Below are positions 22,730-33,430 of a stretch of 64,000 bases of DNA, in pieces (position 1 is the first letter of the stretch; every line of letters starts with the position of its first letter). The position numbers and the translations under genes were made by a program. The notes under the pieces were generated by a model. That model had not been told where the DNA came from and searched no databases. It saw only the letters and a list, made by a program, of their open reading frames with translations. The stretch comes from Meconema thalassinum (taxonomy: Eukaryota; Arthropoda; Insecta; Orthoptera; Tettigoniidae), in assembly GCA_946902985.2 (NCBI GenBank), contig CAMPQE020000053.1, forward strand, positions 1,302,001-1,366,000. The letters are read 5' to 3'.

Positions 22730-22841
22730 TGTAGTAGTCTATAAACAAAACAACAGCATATCTATTACACACTACAACAGCTTGTAATAATATTGTGCAT
22801 ATAGGTATTTTGCACTATGCATTGTTAATAAATTATACTAC

Positions 22842-23848
22842 TTATGCAACAAATGCCCTAACTGTAGCAGATACTACCTTTCTGCATATAACACAAGTGT
22901 TAAGTGCTACTGCACCCTTGACACAGGCTATCAAGTGTCCACAAGGCAAAAATACAACACCTAGTTCTTCTTCTTAACAAATTTTACATAATTGTTGGTC
23001 ACACTTTTGTATTTGTTGGTCAGACACATCTATTTTTTTTTCACCCTCATGTATTTGTACCGCGTGTTCTAACTCTAAAGGCACTTTTATCTCTTGTGCT
23101 GCAATCACATTTTGTTCACGAATAGTGTTCACAAATTCCTGACCATGTATCCACAGTTAGGTAACCAACGAGCGTGTTCCACAAAAGGGTCATCCGTCAT
23201 TTGCCAATCCTTTAATGCAAATTCACAATGAAAACATATTGTTTTATCCCCTTAAGCAGTATAAAAAAATCCAGCTTCTCTTAGCTTTTTGGTAAGGTGT
23301 TTTATATTAATGGGCGAACATTTTTATAATATTCTAAACGTTTTTCATCAGACCAGAACCCTGGGTGTGCTAGCGCTTTAGTCTTCCAAACTCCCAATTT
23401 TTCAAAAGCGCATGTCAATTCTACACCGTCTGTGGCATATGGGCCACATATATAAACACTACCATTGGCTGGTAATACATCATTATTATTATATATTTGT
23501 GATTCAGCAACGTAAGTAGTAGCCGATGGCCTTGTGGGTCGGTAAAATGGATACACCGGTATGTTACCCATTTTTCTCCAAGCATGTAAGGACAACGAGG
23601 AGACCATCGCAATTGGTCTCTAAAGGGATCATCCCCTTCTTCCCAGTGTGAAAGTTCAACATGACAAAACACACAACGCACACAACTTCTCGGTTCAAGT
23701 AATAAAAACCAGCTCCAGCAACTTTATGTGCTGACAAAAAGCCTACAGGCCAAGATTCAAATGTTAACCAACGATCGTTTTCTGATTTTAAATCCAACCC
23801 ACGTGGTACACCGACTTGCTCACTTTTTGTATTTGGTACTAAAGCCAT
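22842..23848 (-). pseudogene. IAP-like pseudogene (BIR-BIR-RING), intronless
   Basis: IAP proteins inhibit caspases through BIR domains and act as RING E3 ubiquitin ligases in the cytosol. Reading right to left, BIR1 begins near NDRWLTFESWPVGFL, continues AGAGFYYLNRE, then after a 2-nt shift near 23680 reads CVFCHVELSHWEEGDDP. The next frame change lies near 23575 before MGNIPVYPF. BIR2 contains AGFFYTA, CFHCEFALKDW and FVEHARWLPNC, with all four zinc ligands (CX2CX16HX6C) intact but a TAA after FFYTA. The C-terminus has a RING: LCKIC, stop, EEELGVVFLPCGHLIACVKG and TCVICR. BIR1 has Gln for its zinc His, and the RING has Gly for one Cys. Order and size fit an insect or baculovirus-type two-BIR IAP. 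No intron is visible, so it is a retrocopy or an element- or virus-borne gene. Confidence 0.9.
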
Positions 23849-24664
23849 GCCTTATAATAAACCATTTTTTTTTTAATTTTATTGTAAGTTATTAGCCTTG
23901 CACAAGAGCACAGAGTACTTAAAAGCACAACGTATGATTGTTCACTGTCTGTTCACTACGTTAATGACGCATGACCAAACCTAAAAACAAACAAAATAAC
24001 CAACCACTCAATCAATCAATACTTGTAAATAACACTTTAACGTTAATTGGTATTAAATGAAAACACCATAAAAAATGTTTGTCCGCATTTACAGTAACCC
24101 ATATACTTAATTTTATTATAAAGCTGCAGTTATTCATATCCACTTTAACCAACATCTATAACAAATATGAATGTCATGACGTTTTGTCGAAATTATCTTG
24201 TTCAAATCTGTGGATATTCGTTGAGTCCATAGGGAACGACACGTCAGATGACTTTATATTTTTGTTTTAAAAAATGCAACATGGCCTTGTGTTTTTCCCG
24301 GTCAACAACCATTATGGTATTGTACCGGTTGCCAATACATAGTCATTAATCAAGAAAGCAATCATTGTCCCAGTCATGTACATGTAAGGATTTTTTATCT
24401 AGGGGTTTCAATAGCGATAAAATGGAATAGCATTTTAAGTTAGGCTGACCTGAGTTTTCAATAATTCACTGCCTGGAAACAATGGTTGAACTCTAGTGCG
24501 CCTCGGGTTTTCAGTGACTGCTACGGCGGTAAAGCTTTTATTTCCAAGTTTCCAAAAATAAATAAAATAAACCGCCATAAATACCTAAATAAAGGTTAAT
24601 TCATGCATTTAACAAAAATAAAATATCAAACAACAATAAAACAAGTTAGTTTAAAAAATATCAC
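23849..24664. other. Region 5' of the IAP pseudogene, no confirmed gene
   Basis: On the minus strand the sequence just before the IAP ATG reads TTATTATAAGGC, so an ATAAG element lies eight bases from the start codon. A minus frame at about 24460-24600 (NKSFTAVAVTENPRRTRVQP and onward, about 47 codons) looks protein-like in composition but has no recognised family. Confidence 0.25.
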
Positions 24665-24754
24665 CTTGACTTGTACTGGCTTGTAGCTGTTGTCTTCTAG
24701 TGGGCTCAAAAGTGCAATGGTCTCTCTCTCAGACATGACAGCTAGACCGGTTAT
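24665..24754 (-). other. Exon-like block with good splice sites, unassigned
   Basis: On the minus strand a T-rich tract ending in TTTGTTTCCAG precedes 24754. An ATG at 24736 opens MSERETIALLSPLEDNSYKP and four more residues, and AAG|GTGATA at 24665 gives a fair splice donor. That would be a 90-nt exon with 24 in-phase codons. No partner exon was identified with confidence and no family is recognised. The block may be unrelated to the IAP copy to its left. Confidence 0.25.
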
Positions 24755-24764
24755 CTGGAAACAA

Positions 24765-25600
24765 ATAAATAAATAAATACATCATTAAATACCTTATCAA
24801 TAACTACAAATGTAAGGTTCATTAGCATGACATCATTAAAATAATCATTAATATGTACTTATCGAAAACAAAAACGATTTTCTCCCAAAGTTCATATCAG
24901 AGCTCTACTGTTTACGTCTGTTTGGTAAAATGACAAGTGCATTACTAACGCAATATTTATCAGTCTGCTTAGCGTTTTGACCTTGAACTGTTGTCTGTCT
25001 CGCACATGTTTTCCACGCCTGCCCACATTCCTCAAGCGCGATAAGATTCATATACCTTATAAGAGTTCATTTTTTTAATAAAGAACCAAAATGGCTGCCT
25101 CTTATACATCGCTAGTACTACTGCATAAAAACCAGCATGGCGGGTGTTTAAACGCCAGACCTGTTAGCCACCACCAGCCAAGTAATATGGCACTGTACTT
25201 CCTGCCCACGCAGACATTCTTGTCTTATCAGCTGCAGAAGCTCTGGCTAGATCCAGTATTCAGTCTCCAGCAAGCAGGACTATGTGTGTTAGCATTGAGA
25301 ACATGAGTGTCTTATTATTATGAATCCTAAACATTTTACTGTAACACTAATTATTAGCAAGCGGCCATCCATAATACAATACCATGTTAACCACATACCT
25401 TCACCCAGTTCAATATTTAGTTTATAACATCTCAGGGGCAATGACCTTACCGTTTTGGCACATGACTTGGTCGACCGAATGTTATAGGTTTTCATATTCT
25501 ACAACCATTTTCTGTGCCAATCATCAGTCTCGCTTATTAACGTTTACTAGCTTGTTAAAGATCCCCTTCAGGAGTAAAAAATCTTAGCACGCTTCACACG
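24765..25600. other. AT-rich stretch, no gene assigned
   Basis: A 71-codon plus frame at 25091-25306 begins with a good ATGGCTGCC context but has no recognisable domain and no supporting signal. Nothing else was found. Confidence 0.3.
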
Positions 25601-25659
25601 TTTTGTATATTAGCCTCTATTTGTCATAGGAAATATCAGAATAGGAACCGTCATAAGCC

Positions 25660-26160
25660 GCCCCCACCGTCCCGCCAAAATAACGATCCATTTCTTCGCG
25701 GCACTGCCACTATGGTCTGCAACAGGCTTGTTCAAACACACGCCCAGCGGTACCGTCTGTCTACCACCACTTTACATTTACAATGTAAAATTATTTAAAA
25801 TACAGTAATAATATTTTATTGTTTAAACGTTAGGGCCCCTTTGTCAACAATCATTATCATTTGTCATATTACTGATCAGCAATTACCTACATGTTTAAAG
25901 ATCGCCATAAAGGATTTTCGAAACATTCGCCTTTATTCGTTCGTCAGAGAAAAATATTGGAAAGTGAACCCTCACCCTGTCATTCTGCCATACATCACCC
26001 CGTCAAAATAGCCATTTTCTGTATTCACCATGGCCGGTGATTGCCTTGTTTTAACAGACGTCCAGCGATACCGGCTTTCTGTCTATAACAACGTTTAATT
26101 TTAAAAAGTTTAATTATTTATAATATTACATTTTTTTCAGCGTTAGGCCCGTCTGTATTT
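25660..26160. repeat. Diverged direct duplication
   Basis: The block from about 25668 (CCCGCCAAAATAACGATCCA, then CCCAGCGGTACCGTCTGTCT, then an AT-rich run and GTTAGGGCCC) recurs in degenerate form from about 26000 (CCCGTCAAAATAGCCATTTT, then GTCCAGCGATACCGGCTTTC, then GTTAGGCCCG). The two copies are about 335 bp apart. Confidence 0.65.
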
Positions 26161-26189
26161 AAATAAATAAAATTAAAAATACATTCAAA

Positions 26190-26430
26190 AGGGAAATGTC
26201 ACTCCAAGTCCAACAACCCCTCATACAAGTCCGTAGCCTTATTGGTTCACAAAGTATTAACAAAAGTGCAGTTAGGCCCTTTTGACAAAAATGAATCATA
26301 CATTAAAAAACGGGGCGTCATTCCAAGTCCACCAACCCCGTATACAAGTCCGTAGCCTTATTCGTTCTCAAAATATTAACAAAAGTGCACTTATCCCTTT
26401 TTTTTGGTTAGATTGAAAAAGACACTCATC
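26190..26430. repeat. 119-bp tandem duplication
   Basis: AAGTCCAACAACCCCTCATA at 26206 recurs as AAGTCCACCAACCCCGTATA at 26325. It is followed both times by CAAGTCCGTAGCCTTATT and a AAAAGTGCA phrase, giving a period of 119 bp. Confidence 0.85.
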
Positions 26431-26591
26431 ATTAAATCATTATTCAAAATGCCCGCCCTCTTACAAAATCTTCAAGTGCGCCTGCGTAAAAAACGAAAAC
26501 AAAAATGTTAATTCACAGCCCCATCCAGCAGTACGCATTCGCTTTATGTGGAACAAAGTTTAATTTCATATTAGCAGCGGACCTCATACAT

Positions 26592-26710
26592 GTCACATTT
26601 GGAATGTGACTTTTACTAAAAAAAAATACAATTTCACCCCCTAGTAGGGGTAAGTTTTATTTTGGGGTTAAAATGCGTTGTGCATTGTTAAGTTGGACCC
26701 GGGGTCCAAC
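26592..26710. repeat. Pair of short perfect palindromes
   Basis: GTCACATT-TGG-AATGTGAC (26592-26610) and GTTGGACCC-G-GGGTCCAAC (26692-26710) are perfect inverted repeats. A third, CCCCTA-G-TAGGGG, lies between them near 26640. Spacing and function are unknown. They sit about 100 bp from the end of the LINE at 26815. Confidence 0.7.
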
Positions 26711-26807
26711 GATATGTTGCATGACAAAATCGGACCATGGGTTCGCGAGTAATCCACATGAGAGATCAGCATAGCCGAGCGGCTATTGTCACTGGTTTAA
26801 ACCCCCC

Positions 26808-27329
26808 TCACTTCCCTACTGAGGATCTTGTAGGTGATTGGATGGAGAGAAATGCACCGATAGTTATTGACGTCTGACTTTTCAACTTTTTACGACGCGC
26901 ATGAATAAGAGCTGCGGTCAATTTAGTTGGTATCTCGGTAGTTTCCCAAATCTGTTGGAGAGTCAGTATAAGAGGTTCCAGTGCGCTATCATCCAGGAGC
27001 TTCCAGTGTTCTGCGATTATCGAGTCCTCGCCAGGGGATTTGTTATTTTTTTGTAAAGTGATGATCTTTCGCAGCTCTGAGATGTCTGGTGGAAAAGGGT
27101 CTGGATTAGTTGGAACTAAATTTGAAATTGGAGTGAAAGTCCACTGCGGTGGATCACAGTTGAGAGGGTTTTTAGAGTATGTAGCTAAAATTTGACACTT
27201 ACCCTTGTCACTGTGAGCGATCTGGTTGGTGATCGGGTCGCGGAAGTACAAATTAGGAGGATTGTGTTTTGTTAGATTCCTCTTGAACGTTTGGTTGACA
27301 TTTCTGGAGTAATCCTTCTGGAAATTCAA
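26808..27329 (-). pseudogene. LINE RT N-terminal region
   Basis: The 173-codon frame contains NNKSPGEDSIIAEHWKLL, then LTLQQIWETTEIPTKLTAAL, the standard region preceding RT motifs 2-3. The sequence loses RT character after about 26870 and the frame ends at 26808, marking the left break of the element. Confidence 0.8.
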
Positions 27330-28690
27330 CTCGATGTTGGTCAGATCGTTTTTGTGGAATTGTCTTCTTGCGTTCTGAACAATTCGAGAAGTACTCTTTC
27401 TCTCTTCAACGAAGTGTTTATATTTATTCTCTGTTTTGGGAGATTTCCAGAGATGCCAAGCTCGTTTTCTGTCATTGAGGGCTTCATCACATTGTAAGTT
27501 CCACCGAGGGTGTCAAGGTTTCCGTGTTTGAGGCGCAATTTAGAGGTTAGTTTTTATCTTGGAGCACTCCAGTCGTTCAAGGTCAGGCGAGGTTTGAGTG
27601 GGAATTTTTTTCTGAGAATTTATTCTGAAGTAATTTGTGTTTCTCTGTGTCGGGTCGAAGAAGTCTGTGTCTGCAGCTTTTCCGTGTGTTTTTCGGAATG
27701 AATTTAAACTCGATCTTAGACATGCAATGACCCTAGTCTAGATTGGCGCCTAGAAGGACTTTGACATTCTGTATTTCTTTTGATGATCCGACAGAAATGG
27801 CTACATAGTCAAGTTGGAATTGTACTAGTAAAGTGTTTGGAGGTGTCCATGTGATTTGCTTCCATGGAAGATATTTGAAAAACGCGGAAGTTAGCACTAG
27901 TTTGTTATTCCCACAGAGTTCAATTAAACGTTCTCTATTCTGGTTGGTTCTGGAATGTGCTCGATGATCACCAACCATATGCCTGTATTTTCGTTCTTTT
28001 CCAATTTGAGCATTGAAGTCGTCCAGGAGAAATGTGGCATGTGATTTAGGAATTTTAGATAGGATTTCATCCAATTTTCCCCAGAAGATTTCCACAGTCT
28101 CTGCGTTCCGTTTGTTGTCTTGGTTGATGGCTGCGTGGACATTAACAAACGTGTACACTTTATTGGCACATTTGACACAACGAGTGGACAGCGTATTGGA
28201 TATGGGGTTGAAGCTGATGATTGATCCGAGGATTTTGTTACTAACAACGAAACCAGTGCCAAGATGAGGAGCTCCTTTGAAGATAATCTTGTCAGTTTTG
28301 CTTTTGAAGACTCTGAAACCTTGAGTTTCGAATGAATCGTTATCCGTGTAGCGTGTTTCTTGGATGGCAGCTATCCGATGTTTGGTGAGAGTGTCTGTTA
28401 AGTGTTTGAGTTTGCCGATTTTGAGAAGTGAATTGGCGTTGAAGGTGGCACAAAAGTTCACAACATTGCACTTGAGTTAGGATGTAACAGATAGTTCAAG
28501 AGACTCCGACTTCTCCTTCAAGCATGAGGGTGCAGACTCCCCAGAATCCTGTCTGCTTGCGACTTGGATTGTCTACCACCTGGAGTGATTTTTCCGTTTG
28601 AATCTTCATTTTGAGCAGTTGACAAATGTGCTCAGATTTGGAAGTAGACCTTACTCTATCCAAAATACAACTAAGGTTGTTAGCGCCAGA
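26815..28690 (-). mobile_element. LINE, 5' part (endonuclease and start of RT), 3' part missing
   Basis: Reading right to left, an APE endonuclease (28461-27733), a broken linker (27730-27330) and the N-terminal RT region (27329-26808) are present; the catalytic RT part is missing. It abuts a second fragment of what looks like the same family at 28700-30085, which carries exactly the missing RT core and C-terminus. The gene order along the strand is therefore permuted. Confidence 0.82.
27733..28461 (-). pseudogene. LINE APE-type endonuclease domain
   Basis: This 242-codon frame begins FCATFNANSLLKIGKLKHL, then AAIQETRYTDN (Glu of the active site), GTGFVVSNK, FLLDDFNAQIGKE (Asp/Asn catalytic block) and, near the end, WTPPNTLLVQFQLDYV. 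These are the expected blocks of an RTE- or Craft-like endonuclease in the right order. The usual Gly of the GDFN motif is Asp here. It ends in a stop before the linker to RT. Confidence 0.85.
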
Positions 28691-28699
28691 GGGCCTAAG

Positions 28700-30085
28700 T
28701 TATTATTGGCTACTGTTTTACGGCTTTAAGCCAACCCTCTTCTTTTCTCCGGGTTTGGGACCAGCAACAGCAACTGCTGAGTTACTCGATCCACCCCGCA
28801 GATGCTGTTCGTCGTTATGCCCATTCAAAGAGCGCCTGGTGGTTTTTGCCTTCTTATCCTCCCAAAATCTCTTCATGAATGCACTGTGTTGCATCTTGTG
28901 TTCTGTTGACCACTTCCCACCAGTTTTCTTTATGTGTTTCTCCCAAAATTTATGGTTGGCTACTTTTGTCCTAAAAGCTCCACGATTTTCTATGATGTAG
29001 TCTCGATATCCATTTCTTGGAGGTCTGCCTTAGTTCCTTCTAGCCATTTTATCTTGACCTTCTTTGAGTTGATTACTTTGAATAATCTCTTAGTTAGTCT
29101 GTCGCTGTTCATTCTGTAGATATGGCCACAGAAATTCAGGCGTCGCTTCCGTATGGCATCAGTGAACCTGCAAGTGAAGGAGTAGACGTCCGCTGTCCTC
29201 CTCATAATCCACATTCCATTTTCTCTCTTGGGACCATACATTTTCCAGAGAATTTTCCTTCCATGTTTTTCAATGTCTGCAACTTTAGAGTGGCCACCCA
29301 GACACACGGTTGCTGTGGCATATAAAGCTTCCGGCAATACAACTGTCTTGTAATGTCGTAATTTTGTATTACACGATATGACTCTTTTGTTGTGGTAATT
29401 CCATGTCAGTCTGTACGCCTTAGGAAGTTTGGTGGTTCTTTCTACATTGGCACTGCTGTCTAATCCTGATGGTAGTATGATTTCTCCAAGATATTTGAAG
29501 GAGGAAACCTGTGAAATTGTGCCGTTTTTCAATTCTAGCGTAGTTCTTTTTCTATTTTGATGTAGATTTTCCATGTACTTGGTTTTCTCGTACGAAGTCT
29601 GGAGGCCTGCCTTTGATGCTATATTGTGAAGTCTCTGTATGGCATATCTTGTTTCTTTCTTGGTCTTAGTAATGATTGCTAGATCATCAGCAAATGCTAA
29701 ACATTTGGCATTGAACTTGCTTCCCAACTTTCCGATGTTCACACCTTTCATCCTTTCCCATTCTCTAATTACTTTGTCTAGAACTAAGTTAAACAGAATA
29801 GGGGAGATGCCGTCTCCTTGACGAACGTCCGTACATATTTCAACGGGCTCAGAGATTTCTCCAAGGAATTTCACTTTAGAGGTCGTATTCGTGAGTGTCT
29901 GCCGGATAAGAACTCTGGTCTTCTAGAGTATCAAAACTGTCTGTCTGTCCACAGAGTCATACGCCTTCTTAAGGTCCACAAAAGTGACGAAAGTGCTGGC
30001 ACTTCGGCGAATCCTTAATATCGTCTTCAAGTTCCATATTTGTTCTGGACATGATCGACCTTTCCTGAAAAACCTCTTGGTACTC
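28700..30085 (-). mobile_element. LINE, 3' part (RT core and C-terminus), 5'-truncated
   Basis: The right edge lies near 30085, where FVDLKKAYDSVDRQTV (motif A) can be read in broken frame. The main frame 28990-29874 follows, and after a one-base shift near 28995 a C-terminal tail ends at a TAA (28718-28720). A short AATAATAA tail lies at about 28699-28707 (minus). This is an ordinary 5'-truncated LINE end. Confidence 0.82.
28990..29874 (-). pseudogene. LINE reverse transcriptase core and C-terminal domain
   Basis: The 294-codon frame shows DVRQGDGISPILFNLVLDKV, CLAFADDLAIITKT (catalytic FADD), FKYLGEIILPSG, KLRHYKTVVLPEALYATATV and RRLNFCGHIYRMNSDRLTKR. All are standard RT, thumb and C-terminal blocks of an RTE-like LINE. 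The frame is intact across 885 nt, so this copy is fairly young, although its N-terminal part (before about 30085) is missing and its last domain is frameshifted. Confidence 0.9.
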
Positions 30086-30095
30086 GCCAATCAGA

Positions 30096-30135
30096 TGATT
30101 TATTATTATTTATTATTATTATTGTTATTATTATA
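30096..30135. repeat. (TTA)n/(ATT)n microsatellite
   Basis: An imperfect run of TTATTATTATT that lies directly at the truncated 5' edge of the LINE at 28700-30085. Confidence 0.85.
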
Positions 30136-30495
30136 GTGTTTTATGTGTAATGTCACACGCTAAATGAAATTAGCCCTAAATACGTCAGTACCTGCTCCTC
30201 CTCAGCCTTAGTAATATTTTACCGTTGAGTTCATGCTCGCGAATGTAGTAGAAATCATTAGCAGCAGTCTTAATCCAATGACCTCAAATATATTGCGTGA
30301 TTAAAACGATCACAGATCCGAATATCATCACCTCCCGTTTGGACAGGAAGTGTCTACAAATAGATTCTATACGTACCAGCGATACACCATGGCTTTCAGT
30401 AGCGAAGGTGGCTAAATCAAGCATTGCTGAAGTAACTTCAAGGATGATGTTAGGTAGAATGTTCGAACCCCGAGCTAGTAGATATTCCTTTGCTT
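30136..30495. other. Spacer with a possible tRNA-like remnant
   Basis: No coding signal is seen. ATGTTCGAACCCCGAGCTAG at 30459-30478 resembles a pol III B box and could be the remnant of a SINE head, but no A box could be paired with it. Confidence 0.3.
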
Positions 30496-30560
30496 AATGT
30501 ATTGTTCAGTGGATTTAGTATGTGTGCATATCCACCTGTTCCAGCGAGTGATTTTTATTT

Positions 30561-30576
30561 GGTCCTGAAAAGGACC
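30561..30576 (-). other. Perfect histone-type stem-loop in R2 copy 2
   Basis: GGTCCTTTTCAGGACC on the minus strand is a perfect 6-bp stem with a four-base TTTC loop. It is flanked by AAAA on its 5' side and AAA on its 3' side. This is a textbook match to the replication-dependent histone mRNA 3' end signal. No histone codons were found upstream on the same strand (to the right). Confidence 0.5.
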
Positions 30577-31426
30577 TTTTATATCTGATGCTACGTAGCG
30601 AGGTTGGATGTCAACATAATGGTCTGTAGAACGAATGCAAGGTTCTCTGTATATTCAGGGTAGCAAGTGTTTGAAATGTTAACCAACTCGGTTTAAAGGA
30701 AAATGAGACTCACTCAGGCCGCCGCACGTGTCAAGTCTAAGCCCTCTGTAACACCGTGTTGTAAATCATTCCTCATTCTTACGCTGTGTCATGTCAAAGC
30801 CCTCTGTAACCCAGAGATAAAACACAATCCGTATTCTTACGTTTGACAAATATAAAATAGTATTAATTGATCCACTTAAGAGAAATACCAGTGTATTGAG
30901 TTCATTACACTGGTAACATGACTTTTCTCACTAAATATATGCTGTGAGAAACTGACGTTAGTAGAAAAGAAGCTAACAACTAAATGAGCCTGCTGAATTA
31001 ATTTTCAGGTTGGACTATTTTTATACAAACAAAATGAAGTGTGTTAATATGCTTGTAGAATTGATTTTCAAATCTTTATCATCTACTCGAGACCAACTTA
31101 AATCATCCTGGAAGTGGTTTTCCCTGGCATCCGTCTTCTACTCCAGATAATATGCCGCGAGAATATCACACGATTCGTAATTCCCATCACTCCATGACAA
31201 AATGTTGTTTTTGCTACTTATAATGCTCAGGTGAATAGCGCATACGATCGAGCTGGCGGCGGCTGCACATTTTAATGCCATCATAACAAAAGAAAAGAAC
31301 ATAAACATTTGTTTTTTCTCATGCCTGTCGACTAAAGATAAGTATTCCAACTCGTAAGAACGTTTTAGATTTTAAAAAGTGAAGTGTCCAGCGCAAAAAG
31401 TTGTCACTTTCTATCTTTGCGTAGTG

Positions 31427-31505
31427 TGTAAGCATCCGTGGCTGAAATGGTAACGCGTTGGACTGCGGATGGAAAGACTTGGGGTTCGATACCTGTTAGG
31501 GGGAG
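31427..31505 (+). other. tRNA-like block in R2 copy 2
   Basis: TGGTAACGCGTTGGACTGCG resembles an A box and anticodon region, and GGGGTTCGATACC a B box, about 30 nt apart as in a tRNA. The ends do not pair into a proper acceptor stem, so it is a tRNA-derived SINE head and not a working tRNA gene. Copy 1 has a shorter, eroded version at about 12815-12880. Confidence 0.6.
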
Positions 31506-32479
31506 AGGTTTATAATTTGTTTTCGGTACGTGTTATCGTCTGTGTCGACCTATTTACCAATGTCTTATGACAGAAATGATACAAGATGTCACAGTGACCG
31601 TAATTATTGAGGATGGGGCACTAGTAATATAGCGAGTAGATGCATTTTTAGGTTGTATTCCATTAACGTTACCTATTGTTTGAATCTGGTATTACACGAA
31701 ACATCTTAACATGAACACCTCTCTTCCTTTTGTTGGAATATAATAACAGGATAATACCAAGGGAATTTCTTAGGAACACGTATACTGGCAATATGAATCT
31801 CCTCCGATATGTTTCGTTGTTATTTCATGTGAGGACTAGAACATCGAGGTCATTTAGCCCCGTGTACTCGGGTCTGGTTGTGTTGAAGTTCTCTGATAAC
31901 CTGTATTATAGCGGTGTCTGTATTAATGTGTGTATTAGCAATTAAGGTGAGGATTGGGAAAGAGGCAAGTTTGAAACCATCCCGGAATTAGCCTGATGTA
32001 GAATTGGGAATCCACAGAAAACCACTTCAAGGCTGACTAAGTTGGGAATCGAACTCACCTCTTCTCTGTTTTGGCCTACGAGGCTTAGTGTACCCCGTTC
32101 CACCCTTCAGAACAGCATTAGATTTCATGTGTGAGCCGGGAATCGAACCCGGACTTCTGGAGTGACACTTCGATAATAATGTTAATATCCTTGTCAGATT
32201 TTTTAACTTTTGCCATTACAGGTCACCTGGCATAACCTGCTGATTCGATCCTATTCTCTTTATAAATCGGCAAAATTCAACGTAATTTTCACAGGAATAC
32301 AACGTAAGTTAATAAATGTGGCAATGTGACTTAGTAGGTATGGCTCAATATATCATCCAAACTAAAATAGAGCATGGACTGTCCTTCAAAAAAGTATGCC
32401 TAGGGCTTAATTCGAAATATCATTCTGCCAGTTCTCACCCGTGCTGCACGTGCCCTTGCTCCCCTACTGCACAGTTTTA

Positions 32480-33430
32480 GTCATAGGGACTTGAAATTTA
32501 TTTTGGGGATAGACGGGGTAGGGATCTTTCTTTTATGTCAACAAAATTTCATGTAAACTATTTAGTTTTAAAATATAAAAATGCAAAAAATAGATTTAAA
32601 AACCTAAAAAAGATATTTTTTAAATAAGGGACATAGAGACCATTCTTTTTAGCCTATGGAACACTTTTTAGAATGTTTGTTTTTTTTAAAATCGGCTACT
32701 TTCCCTATTTAACTTTCTTGGATTTTGTTTTAGGGACTTGGAACTTGGTTTGTGGGTAGAGGGCAGAAGGACCAACAATTAATGTCAAATAAACGTTTTT
32801 GTAAACTTGCTAATTATGTTTAGAAATATAGCCCATTTTCAATTTTTTTTGTTTTGTCTTAGAGACATGAAACGTGGTCTGGGGGTAGAGGGGGCAAAGA
32901 CCATTGGTGTATGTCAAAAGAAACTATTTTGTAACATTCCAATTTTGGAAATATAACCCATTTTCAAAATTTTATTTTTGTTGTCCTAGAGACCTGAGAC
33001 TTGGTTTACATGTAGAGGGGGTAAAGGCCGTCGATTTACGTCAGACATACGCATTTGTAAAATTCCTAGTTTTGAAAATATAGCCCATTTTGAAAATATT
33101 TTTATGGAAAAAATTGAAAAATACACTATTTTTGGACTGAGAGTGGGATAGAGATATGTGTAAGAGATAACATATGATTTTTTAAGATTATTAGTTTAAA
33201 CATATAGCCTACTTTTCCAATATGTTTTTTTGAAAAATTTCAAAAATACACTATTTTGGACTGAGAGTGGTATAGAGGTAAGTGTATGAGTTAAGATATG
33301 ACTTTTTAGGATTTTTAGTTTAACATATAACCTATTTTTTCAATTGAAATTTTTAGTTTTTTTTTTAAATTATATTGTTTTTGACTAGGCGTGGAATAGA
33401 GGCAAGAGTAAGAGTTAAGAGTCAATCATA
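32480..33430. repeat. Degenerate tandem array, about 125-bp unit
   Basis: The landmark 'GGGACTTG(G)AACTTGG.TT..GGG.TAGAGG' or a relative starts at about 32487, 32733, 32861, 32990, 33133, 33258 and 33381, giving spacings of 246 (two units), 128, 129, 143, 125 and 123 bp. Each unit also carries an 'AAATATAGCCCATTTT' phrase. The array is old, as units differ at many positions. Confidence 0.88.

Larger units (their letters stand above)
30500..32460. repeat. Dispersed repeat R2, copy 2 (longest copy)
   Basis: It matches copy 1 (11985-13590) from the hairpin through the tRNA-like module. Its right part (31960-32460) also matches copy 3 (34700-35190), including AACCTGCTGATTCGATC and GGCAATGTGACTTAGTAGG. 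In this copy the tRNA-like block at 31427-31505 and the hairpin are best preserved. A 70-codon minus frame (31138-31350) with a hydrophobic N-terminus is not preserved in copy 1 and is not supported as a gene. Confidence 0.85.

Noticed and set aside
30561..30576. Helitron terminal hairpin
   Set aside because: Repeat homology continues on both sides of the hairpin in both R2 copies, so it is not terminal, and no 5' TC or 3' CTRR border was found.
31427..31505. A functional tRNA gene
   Set aside because: A and B boxes are present, but the ends do not pair as an acceptor stem and the block is part of a dispersed repeat.
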